64,000 bases of DNA from Streptomyces natalensis ATCC 27448. GTDB lineage: Bacteria > Actinomycetota > Actinomycetes > Streptomycetales > Streptomycetaceae. The DNA lies in NCBI RefSeq assembly GCF_000935125.1, contig NZ_JRKI01000017.1:1-64000 (forward strand), in the 5' to 3' direction. Of this stretch, positions 1-6,469 are shown piece by piece (within the stretch, counting starts at the first letter, position 1; the number at the start of each line of letters is the position of its first letter). Below the pieces are notes generated by a model, which saw only the letters and a program-made list of their open reading frames with translations, searched no databases and had not been told where the DNA came from. The translations under genes and the position numbers were made by a program.

Positions 1-600
1 CCATCAGTCTCGGTGGCCGGCACGGAACATCTCCGCGTGCGCGGAGCGGACACAATGCCGTCCCCCATGGTCTGGGCGTTGGGCGGAACATCTCCGCGTG
101 CGCGGAGCGGACCTCTCGAAGCCCCAGATGCCGTTGGTGGTGAGCGGAACACCTCCGCGTGCGCGGAGCGGACTCGACGGGGAGCTGCGGCATGCACCCG
201 TCGGGCGGAACATCTCCGCGTGCGCGGAGCGGACCTCGCACAGTTGAAGAAGGGGCTGGCCGGCAACGGAACATCTCCGCGCGCGCGGAGCGGACAGCGG
301 CGAGCCGGAGGGCCCGGCGAACGTGTCCGGAACATCTCCGCGTGCGCGGAGCGGACATGAGCGCGGCGCCCATCGCCGGGATGCGCCGCGGACCATCTCC
401 GCGTGCGCGGAGCGGACCCGTCTGCCCTCCACGCGGTCTCGGCGGCGTTCGGACCATCTCCGCGTGCGCGGAGCGGACACGGTCACGTAGACCGTGGCGC
501 CCGTGCTGTCCGGACCATCTCCGCGTGCGCGGAGCGGACGACCGCGCGGGCTGCCTGACCCTGAACTCGTATGGACCATCTCCGCGTGCGCGGAGCGGAC
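1..600 (-). CRISPR. CRISPR array 1 (type I-E), 10 repeats in window, open at left edge
   Basis: Ten 29-nt repeats start at 23, 84, 145, 206, 267, 328, 389, 450, 511 and 572, exactly 61 nt apart, so every spacer is 32 nt. Read on the minus strand (same direction as the cas genes) the repeat begins GTCCGCTCCGCG, has the stem CTCCGC/GCGGAG and ends GATGTTCCG or GATGGTCCG. The four repeats nearest cas6e carry the GG variant and the six farther ones the TT variant, an internal historical switch; one repeat (145) has a further substitution and the copy at 572 ends in A instead of G. Only 40 bp separate the last repeat from the cas6e stop, so little leader is available unless it overlaps cas6e. The array continues beyond position 1. 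Confidence 0.97.
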
Positions 601-640
601 CCTTCGCGACCTGCACCATTGGGGGCACTTTGCCCATTCT

Positions 641-1363
641 TTACTTATTGAGGCGGGCGAGGGTGAGGAGTCCGCAGCCGTAGGCGCGGCCTTGGCCGAT
701 GCCGGTGGTGAGGAGGGCGCGGAGGGCTTGGGGGTCGGTGACGTCGAGGGCTCCTTCGTAGGTGGCGGTGGTGAGGGCGACCCGGATGGGCTTGTCCTTG
801 TGGTCGCGTTTGCCGAAGGTGTTTTTGCCGCGGTGGCGGAGCTGGAGTCGGAGGGGGACTTCGCCGTCGGGGCCGATGTCGTCGGGTGCGCCGGCTGGGG
901 GGATGGTGAAGCCGTGTTTGAGGGCTTTGTCGGTGAGCCAGCGCAGTTGGTGGCGTGCGGTGGTGTGGGGGAGGCGTCGTCCGCGCTGGTCGGGTGCGGG
1001 GGATGCTGTGCGGTAGGTGGGGGATGCAGTGAGGCGGAAGGCGTAGCGCTGGCCTGTTTCGATGCGGTCGAGGAGAGGGGTGTAGGGCTTGCTTTCCCAC
1101 TGCGGGGTCTGGGCAGCGGGCCAGCCCGCGTCTTCGATGAGCTGGGTGTAGTCGGGGCGGGTGGGTGAGACGGTCCACAGGACCGGGCGGCGGACGTCGT
1201 CGGCGTCCAGGCGCCACAGGACGCGTGGGGGTGTCTGGCCTGGGGGTGTGGGCGGTTGGTCGGGGAAGCAGCCCATGATCAGTGCGTGGAGGGCGCGGGG
1301 GTTGCCCAGGAGTTTGATGGCGCCTTGGCGGCGGGGGTTGAGGTAGGCGCGGGTGAGGTACAT
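641..1363 (-). CDS. cas6e: CRISPR-associated endoribonuclease Cas6e (Cse3)
   Basis: A 240-aa protein that in type I-E systems cuts the pre-crRNA at the 3' base of the repeat hairpin and stays bound as part of Cascade. Residue His26, in RALHALIMGCFPD, sits where the catalytic histidine of Cas6e lies. The C-terminal GIGQGRAYGCGLL is the glycine-rich loop typical of Cas6 proteins. It is the last gene of the cas8e-cse2-cas7e-cas5e-cas6e run, 12 nt after cas5e, and ends 40 bp before array 1. In most I-E loci cas1 and cas2 follow cas6e; here the array follows directly. Confidence 0.93.
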   Translation of the reverse strand: MYLTRAYLNPRRQGAIKLLGNPRALHALIMGCFPDQPPTPPGQTPPRVLWRLDADDVRRPVLWTVSPTRPDYTQLIEDAGWPAAQTPQWESKPYTPLLDRIETGQRYAFRLTASPTYRTASPAPDQRGRRLPHTTARHQLRWLTDKALKHGFTIPPAGAPDDIGPDGEVPLRLQLRHRGKNTFGKRDHKDKPIRVALTTATYEGALDVTDPQALRALLTTGIGQGRAYGCGLLTLARLNK

Positions 1364-1375
1364 AGGGCGGTCCTG

Positions 1376-2155
1376 TCAGCCGAGCAGGTCGAAGGGGTCG
1401 TGGGTGGCGCTATCCGGTAACAGGGGCAGGGTGATGTGCCCGTGCCGGATAGAGCGTTTGGTGTAGCGGTGGCGGAACGGCGGCGCGGAGGCGAGGGGCT
1501 GGTCCTGGAGGACGTCGGTGCCGGCCGGGTCCTCGGTAACCGTTTCCAGTAGGACGCTGGACTGTCCCCGTGTGCGGTGGCGGGCGATCTCGTGTGCACC
1601 GGCCTGCCAGGTGGTGGTGCGCAGGGCGTGGTCGAGGTCGCTGTCACGCTCGACGCTGAGGAACAGGGGTTTGCTGGGTGGGCAGGAGCGGCGGCCGAGG
1701 AAGAGCGGGAAGCGGGGCCGGCGCAGGGCGTGGGCGGCCTTGGCCAGCAAGTCGGTGTCGCCTTCGAGGTAGGCGGTGAAGACAGCGTCGGTGCGGTAGT
1801 GCCGACGGGTGATCTTCGTGGAGTCTTTGACCTGCAGGCTTCCGTCATCTGCGGTCGGCAGGCGTTGGCGCGCTGGCTCGGTCGGGGCGTGGGAGGCGCC
1901 GCTGACGGTGTGGTAGTCGACCAGCAGCTGTCCGGGCTGGTCCGCGCGGACCGCCAGGCGCAGGGCGGCCAGCTGCGCCAGGGTGACGTCGGTCGTTTCC
2001 GAGCGGGTGCCGTCGCGTGGGATGCCGCAGGCGGCGGCCAGGAGTCCGACGATGCCGGACTTGCTGGGGTAGGGCAGTGTGGTGCGGATGTTGTGCCGGC
2101 TACTCACTGCCCAGGACTGCAGCGGCCCGGCCAGCCGCATGGTCAGGACGCTCAC
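1376..2155 (-). CDS. cas5e: Cascade subunit Cas5e
   Basis: A 259-aa Cas5 family protein that caps the 5' handle of crRNA within Cascade. The N-terminus VSVLTMRLAGPLQSWAVSS carries the family signature (RLxGPLQSWG-like), followed by YPSKSGIVGLLAAACGI, also typical of Cas5e. I chose the GTG at 2155 because it overlaps the cas7e stop in a GTGA junction, implying translational coupling; the longer reading frame upstream of it is a shadow of cas7e. The length is close to that of actinobacterial Cas5e. Confidence 0.93.
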   Translation of the reverse strand: MSVLTMRLAGPLQSWAVSSRHNIRTTLPYPSKSGIVGLLAAACGIPRDGTRSETTDVTLAQLAALRLAVRADQPGQLLVDYHTVSGASHAPTEPARQRLPTADDGSLQVKDSTKITRRHYRTDAVFTAYLEGDTDLLAKAAHALRRPRFPLFLGRRSCPPSKPLFLSVERDSDLDHALRTTTWQAGAHEIARHRTRGQSSVLLETVTEDPAGTDVLQDQPLASAPPFRHRYTKRSIRHGHITLPLLPDSATHDPFDLLG

Positions 2156-3339
2156 TTCGCCTGCGCCTCCGGGAGGGCCTTCGCCAGAGCCTCTTCCGCC
2201 TGCCCCAGGGCCGTCTTCCAGGTGACGCGCTGCGGGAGCTTCGAATCGCTGCCGTCGGTGGGCTGGTGTGCCAGGACGGAGGGGTAGATGGCGGCGGTCC
2301 AGGCCGGGGTGTCGCCCCACTGCTCGTCGGCGTCAGTGATGTGTGTGAAGAGTGCGGTGGCGGAGGCTGCGAGGTATCCGTCACTGGTGCGCGGGACGGG
2401 GCGTTCGAAGGCGTCGATGTGGCTGACGGGGCGGTCCTTGCGCAGGCTCAGGACGATGACTTCGGGCCTGGTGTGGTGGGCGAAGGTGTTGGCCTTGCCT
2501 GTGGGCATGCTGGCGGCGAAGGCGCGGATGAAGCCGATCGCGGACTTCAGGGTGCTCTCGTCGTGATGATCGTGGTTGCTGTGCAGGGTGCGCAGGTCGA
2601 TCGTGGCGTAGCGGTAGAGGGTGGCGGAGTTGAATTCGAGCGAGCCGATCATGCCGGCGCCCTTGTTCTCGTCCTTCTGCTCGTCGTCGACGGCGGTGAA
2701 GTAGTCGAATTCCGTGATGGCCTCGTGGGTGGAGATGGCGTGCGCGACCTGGCAGCCGGCATCCACCCCGGTGTCGGGGGAGTTGGCGACCATCCGTCCG
2801 AACAGCGCCACGGAACCGGGGTGAGCGGTCACCCCCAGCTCCTTAAGGCCCAGCCCTGCCAAGAGGTCGACCAGGTCCTTGTCGGTCTCCGCGTCGGCCA
2901 GCGATTGGCTGTGCGCCGCGAGCGTGTCGACGACCTTGTTGATCTGCGTGCGGCCGAGGAAGAGCAGGTATTCGGTGACCGGGCGCTCCTCGACCGGCTT
3001 GCCGTCCTCGCCCTTCTTCTTGGGCTTCTTGGCTGCGACCTTGAACATCGCGGTGGCTGCCGCCATACCGATGGCATCGGCCTTGCCCTCAAGGTCCGGG
3101 ACGCGCTCGGCGAGCTGGTCGGCGATCATCTGGGGCAGGTGGCGAGTACGGACGGCGTCCTCGCCCGCCAGGGCACCGTCGGCCTCGAAGGCGGTGCGGG
3201 TGGCCCGCTTCCATGCCTGAGAGGAGACGCGGGCGCGCTTGACGCCACCGAAACGGGCGGTTTTGGGGCTTCCGTCCTGGTCGCGGTTGATGTTGGAGGG
3301 CGGAACGTTCTGCAGGATGTGGATGTCGAGGAAGGCCAT
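2152..3339 (-). CDS. cas7e: Cascade backbone subunit Cas7e (Cse4/CasC)
   Basis: A 395-aa protein forming the helical backbone of Cascade along the crRNA spacer. The N-terminus MAFLDIHILQNVPPSNINRD and the segment FGGVKRARVSSQAWKRATR are hallmark Cas7e sequences; GAGMIGSLEFNSATLYRYA later is equally characteristic. The ATG at 3339 is preceded by AAGGAG inside the end of cse2 and lies 4 nt after that gene's stop. A lysine-rich insert (KKPKKKGEDGK, about residues 100-110) is a local feature seen in actinobacterial members. It is longer than the E. coli protein (363 aa). Confidence 0.96.
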   Translation of the reverse strand: MAFLDIHILQNVPPSNINRDQDGSPKTARFGGVKRARVSSQAWKRATRTAFEADGALAGEDAVRTRHLPQMIADQLAERVPDLEGKADAIGMAAATAMFKVAAKKPKKKGEDGKPVEERPVTEYLLFLGRTQINKVVDTLAAHSQSLADAETDKDLVDLLAGLGLKELGVTAHPGSVALFGRMVANSPDTGVDAGCQVAHAISTHEAITEFDYFTAVDDEQKDENKGAGMIGSLEFNSATLYRYATIDLRTLHSNHDHHDESTLKSAIGFIRAFAASMPTGKANTFAHHTRPEVIVLSLRKDRPVSHIDAFERPVPRTSDGYLAASATALFTHITDADEQWGDTPAWTAAIYPSVLAHQPTDGSDSKLPQRVTWKTALGQAEEALAKALPEAQAK

Positions 3340-3343
3340 GGTG

Positions 3344-3967
3344 CTACTCCTTGGGCGATTCGGTCGTGTTGCTGTCGGTGGTCTTGGACGGGGTGCGGCG
3401 GAAGTCCATACCCCAGTGGCGTACCAATCCCCGGCGTCGTTCGGGCTGCTCCCAGGTCGCAAGGCCGTCGGCGAGGGCGACGTAGTCCAGCGCGATGTCA
3501 TAGGTGCGCAGCAGAGAGACCAAGAAGCGCAGGTGGCTGGTGAGTTCGGTCATCGAGTCGGCGCTGATCGCGGCGCGGAAGCGTTGGGCGGCGCCGTCTT
3601 TGGACGGCATCGCCGTCTGGAGTTTGCGGGCGGCGGTGCCCAGGGAGATGCCGCGCCGGTGCATAGGGGCGGACTTCGACTGCATGTGGCAGGCGTAGAG
3701 CGCCAGGCTGTGATGCACGGCCGCGGTCACCGCCTCGCGCTGCCCGAGCGGGACGTACTCCGAGAGCGTGGTGTCTTCGTCGCCTTCGAGCACGTAGGTG
3801 ATCGGCGCGTGCATGTCGATTTCGTCCAGCGGCTCGGTGTTGCGGCCTCGCCGGCACGCCGCGGCCAGGGCAGGGTCGCGGTCGATCTTCTTGAGCTGCT
3901 CGGCGAGGCGGGTGTGCCAGGCAGGCGGGCCGCTCTCTGTGCGCCGCTCAGCGACGGTGGTCGTCAT
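3344..3967 (-). CDS. cse2: Cascade small subunit Cse2 (CasB)
   Basis: A 207-aa, mostly alpha-helical small subunit that, as a dimer, lines the belly of Cascade and stabilises the R-loop. The segment ARKLQTAMPSKDGAAQRFRAAISADSMTELTSHLRFLVSLLR is typical of the family (fewer than 20 residues of it are diagnostic: HLRFLVSLLR). Its ATG overlaps the cas8e stop in an ATGA junction. Identification rests on this motif, the size and the strictly conserved operon position. Confidence 0.9.
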   Translation of the reverse strand: MTTTVAERRTESGPPAWHTRLAEQLKKIDRDPALAAACRRGRNTEPLDEIDMHAPITYVLEGDEDTTLSEYVPLGQREAVTAAVHHSLALYACHMQSKSAPMHRRGISLGTAARKLQTAMPSKDGAAQRFRAAISADSMTELTSHLRFLVSLLRTYDIALDYVALADGLATWEQPERRRGLVRHWGMDFRRTPSKTTDSNTTESPKE

Positions 3968-5676
3968 TCGGGGTGCTCCAGGTCGGTGGGATCGTCGTCG
4001 GGGCCGTCGGTGTCGGTGTCGGTGTCGAAGAGTTCGCGCAGGGCCTTGTGCAGGGCGCGGTGGAAGAAGATCTCGGCGAGGAAGGCGTCCATGACCTGGG
4101 CGTCATCGCCCGCGCCCGATGCCTGGCCGTGGAAGGCTGCTGGGGATGTGGAGGCGAGTAGTTCGCGGGCCTGGCTGCGGATGATCTGCTGCACCTCGTG
4201 TGCCCATCGATCCAGAGCCTCGTCAGGATCGGCGTCGTCGGCGAGGAGGGCGAGCCAGCGCCTGAAGGGAGCGTCCAGCTCGGCGTAGGCCGTCTCGCGG
4301 GCCCGTTCACGATGGCCGGCCAGCAAGCCCTCCTCCGAGGGGCGACAGCCCGAGGCCACCGCGAGGTTCTCCGCCAGATATGCCAGGGCACGCACGGCAC
4401 CTTCAGCTGCCGCCACGGCGTCCAGTACAGCGTTGCGCCAGTCGTCGTCCTGGGCCGAGAGAACAGCGATGGGCAGCGGCAGCTCATCGCCGTAAGCTTC
4501 GTCGATCACCGCGCTCTGATTGCCGTATTCGAAGCCGACCGCCAAGACCCGCAGCGGCATCCCCTTCAGCGCCGACAGCCGTTCCCGAGTGCCCAGCTGG
4601 GCCAACACGGCGGGACCCCGCAGCGTGGGGGCGTCTTTCCCGGCCGCGGTGGACGGTAGCTCGGCTCGGGCCAGCAGGGGAGCGAGCCCGCGCCACAGTT
4701 GCCGCTCGACGCGGTGGCGCACCGGCCAGTACACCAGCGGGAACTTGCGCTTGCGCTCCAGGTTCTCGCTGCGCTTCCACGCCGAATGCGGCTCGCTGCT
4801 CATCCAGCCACGCAGCTCCTGGCCGGTGGTGAGCGCGATCCGGTCCCCGCCGCACACCACCACCTTCCGCACCGCGACCCCACCGGGCAACCCGGCGTCC
4901 GGCTCAGGGATCAGCCGGATGCGGCGCGCAGGCCAGGTGTACAGCTCCAGCCGCCCCTTGGGCATCCGCTCCGCCCACTGGCCCGTCAACGGCGGGCGCT
5001 CCCACACCGGCAGGTCGCCCCCGGCTGCCGCCTCCGTGGGTAGCAGGTTGCACATGAGGGTGTGCCACAGGGTCGGGCCCATGGGCATGATCACGCCCAG
5101 CTGGCCCAGCGCTCCGACGGGGTTACCGGTCGTCTTGCCGGCCTTGGCCTTCTTGTCGCCGACGGCACCGGTCTTGATCGCCGCGGTGTCCCAGGCATGG
5201 GCGTGCAGCAGCCACCGCGCTGCCTGAGCCGGACTCAATGCATCGGGCCGGGCATCACGTTCGGCGGAGAACAGCGGCACGTTGTTGCCGCTGGCCACGT
5301 GTGGCACGAGCAGGGCCGCGGTCTTCGTCTTCCCGTTCAACGCCTGCAGCCCACCGCCCTGCATGAACGGGGCCTGCGCGTCGAACAACCCGAACCGTGA
5401 ACGGTACTCATCCAGATAGGAGTTGATCACCGTCTCGTTGAAGGCGGCCTCGTCCCACCAGGTCCGCCACTGCTTCTCATCCGTCGGCCCCGCAAGGGCA
5501 CGATGCGCGACAGCAAGCAACAACCGCACCACCGGCGGTACTTGCGACGGCACATCCAAGGCCAGGCTGCGTACCTCGTGGGCGCGCACCAGCACCTCGC
5601 GCAGCGAGAGCTCCCCTGGGCTGCCGTCCGTGAAGACAACCGGGAGCCAGTCGTCGTCGACCAGATTGAATTCCAT
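3964..5676 (-). CDS. cas8e: Cascade large subunit Cas8e (Cse1/CasA)
   Basis: A 570-aa large subunit that recognises the PAM and recruits Cas3. It opens with MEFNLVDDDWLPVVF, a typical Cse1 start (FNLxxxxWIPV). I chose the ATG at 5676 rather than 5697 because GGAG lies 6 bases upstream of it. A four-helix C-terminal domain fits the last ~130 residues; the tail contains a low-complexity DTDTDTDGPDDD run. It heads the five-gene effector operon. The 185 bp upstream (5677-5861) must hold its promoter; TTGTCA boxes are visible there but no convincing -10 element. Confidence 0.95.
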   Translation of the reverse strand: MEFNLVDDDWLPVVFTDGSPGELSLREVLVRAHEVRSLALDVPSQVPPVVRLLLAVAHRALAGPTDEKQWRTWWDEAAFNETVINSYLDEYRSRFGLFDAQAPFMQGGGLQALNGKTKTAALLVPHVASGNNVPLFSAERDARPDALSPAQAARWLLHAHAWDTAAIKTGAVGDKKAKAGKTTGNPVGALGQLGVIMPMGPTLWHTLMCNLLPTEAAAGGDLPVWERPPLTGQWAERMPKGRLELYTWPARRIRLIPEPDAGLPGGVAVRKVVVCGGDRIALTTGQELRGWMSSEPHSAWKRSENLERKRKFPLVYWPVRHRVERQLWRGLAPLLARAELPSTAAGKDAPTLRGPAVLAQLGTRERLSALKGMPLRVLAVGFEYGNQSAVIDEAYGDELPLPIAVLSAQDDDWRNAVLDAVAAAEGAVRALAYLAENLAVASGCRPSEEGLLAGHRERARETAYAELDAPFRRWLALLADDADPDEALDRWAHEVQQIIRSQARELLASTSPAAFHGQASGAGDDAQVMDAFLAEIFFHRALHKALRELFDTDTDTDGPDDDPTDLEHPE

Positions 5677-5803
5677 AATGCTCCACCACGTAGGCATGAC
5701 GGGTCACCCGGCGCCGCGCAGCGGTTGGTGCCCGGCTCCGACTCCATACCTACAGCCCCCCACTGACAACGCACGCTGACCTTGACAAATCTCCTGCGCC
5801 ACG

Positions 5804-5847
5804 GCTGCGCCGTTGAGCGCCACGAAGGGTGACCCTCAACGGCAGCT
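5804..5847 (-). terminator. Hairpin after the 62-codon gene
   Basis: A perfect 9-bp stem, GCCGTTGAG (5809-5817) with CTCAACGGC (5835-5843), extendable with one bulge to GCTGC/GCAGC outside. It lies 18 bp downstream of the stop of the small gene at 5862 and upstream of cas8e, suggesting that the small gene is its own transcription unit. There is no U-run, as is usual in Streptomyces. Confidence 0.45.
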
Positions 5848-5861
5848 ATGAGGCACCAGCT

Positions 5862-6050
5862 CTATTCGCCCAACCACCGGTGCAGAGAGCCGATCGAGAC
5901 GAGGGTGGAGGTGAGGCCAGCGCCCAGGCCCCACGATTGGGCAGTCAGGGCACCAGCGCCACCTGCCAGGAGCAGAATGACCAGCCCTCGGACCCCCACT
6001 ACGGCTCGATGAGCAGTCGTCCCTGCAGGCGGCGGTGACTGTCGATTCAT
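5862..6050 (-). CDS. Small membrane protein between cas3 and cas8e (candidate CreT-like toxin)
   Basis: A 62-aa protein beginning MNRQSPPPAGTTAH, with a hydrophobic stretch at about residues 17-37 (AVVGVRGLVILLLAGGAGAL) and a second weaker one at about 42-56. The ATG at 6050 is preceded by a strong GAGGAGG at suitable spacing. I recognise no family. Its leader (6077-6108) is matched by spacer 2 of the degenerate mini-array just upstream (see that feature), it has its own hairpin downstream, and it sits in the cas locus. By position and predicted guide control it is a candidate for a small hydrophobic toxin silenced by Cascade, but toxicity is inference only. It could instead be an unrelated small membrane protein. 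Confidence 0.6.
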   Translation of the reverse strand: MNRQSPPPAGTTAHRAVVGVRGLVILLLAGGAGALTAQSWGLGAGLTSTLVSIGSLHRWLGE

Positions 6051-6076
6051 GGAACCTCCTCGCGCGTCGATGCTGG

Positions 6077-6111
6077 GTGGATAGCCAACCAGATCGAACC
6101 TCTGAATACTT
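6077..6111 (-). promoter_or_regulatory. Predicted Cascade target with AAG motif upstream of the small membrane-protein gene
   Basis: On the minus strand the trinucleotide AAG (6111-6109) is directly followed by TATTCAGAGGT (6108-6098), identical to the first 11 bases of mini-array spacer 2 (6333-6343) in the exact register a type I-E crRNA would use. Beyond the seed the match is poor (19 of 32 positions in total). It lies 27-58 nt upstream of the ATG at 6050, i.e. over the leader or promoter. Seed-only pairing is expected to allow binding without cleavage. AAG is a known I-E PAM in E. coli; the PAM of this species is not known to me. Confidence 0.7.
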
Positions 6112-6226
6112 GGAAGGAGCGTAGCGAGCCGAACACCTCGGCCCGCTCTCACTCAGCTCAACTGACCGCAACTTGGCTGGACTTATTCCATGTGGCCGAA
6201 ACCGGAGGCCCTGGTGGCATGCTGGT

Positions 6227-6232
6227 TAGGAT
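6227..6232 (+). promoter_or_regulatory. Candidate -10 element TAGGAT for the mini-array
   Basis: TAGGAT is the Streptomyces housekeeping -10 consensus. Its position would start a transcript at about 6239, a few bases before the first degenerate repeat at 6244. No good -35 box is visible at the usual distance, so the promoter is tentative. Confidence 0.4.
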
Positions 6233-6243
6233 TGATCACGCGG

Positions 6244-6393
6244 GTTCGCTCCGCGCACGGGAGATGCTTCCGCCGCACAGACGTGGCACATTCACCCTGA
6301 ACAGTTCGCTCCGCGCACGCGGAGATGCCTCTTATTCAGAGGTCCGACTCGGGTAAGTTGCACATTTCGCTCCGCGCACGCGGAGATCACCCG
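6244..6393 (+). CRISPR. Degenerate three-repeat mini-array (candidate CreA-like / cas-regulating guide)
   Basis: Three repeat-like units at 6244-6272, 6304-6332 and 6365-6393, spaced 60 and 61 nt, hence spacers of 31 and 32 nt. All keep the core CGCTCCGCGCACG. Units 2 and 3 have an intact CTCCGC/GCGGAG stem; unit 1 has lost a stem base. All differ from the main repeats at the 5' end (GTTCG or TTTCG for GTCCG) and in the 3' handle. The orientation is plus, opposite to the cas genes, and it lies between cas3 and cas8e away from both arrays. Spacer 2 (6333-6364) has an 11-base seed match beside AAG in the leader of the neighbouring small gene. For spacer 1 I found no comparable match in the local promoters. 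Confidence 0.8.
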
Positions 6394-6469
6394 CGCAGAC
6401 TGTCCCTGCGCCTCGTCCACGCACGAGCGAAGGGCATCAAACCTTTCTGCATCTCGGGGCATTTGTTGG

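Noticed and set aside
4..683. Arginine/alanine-rich reading frames across array 1
   Set aside because: They repeat with 61-nt periodicity through the CRISPR repeats and have no protein-like composition; the DNA is an array.
6273..6303. A target for mini-array spacer 1
   Set aside because: I compared its first bases with the cas3, cas8e and array leader regions on both strands and found no seed-length match beside an AAG.
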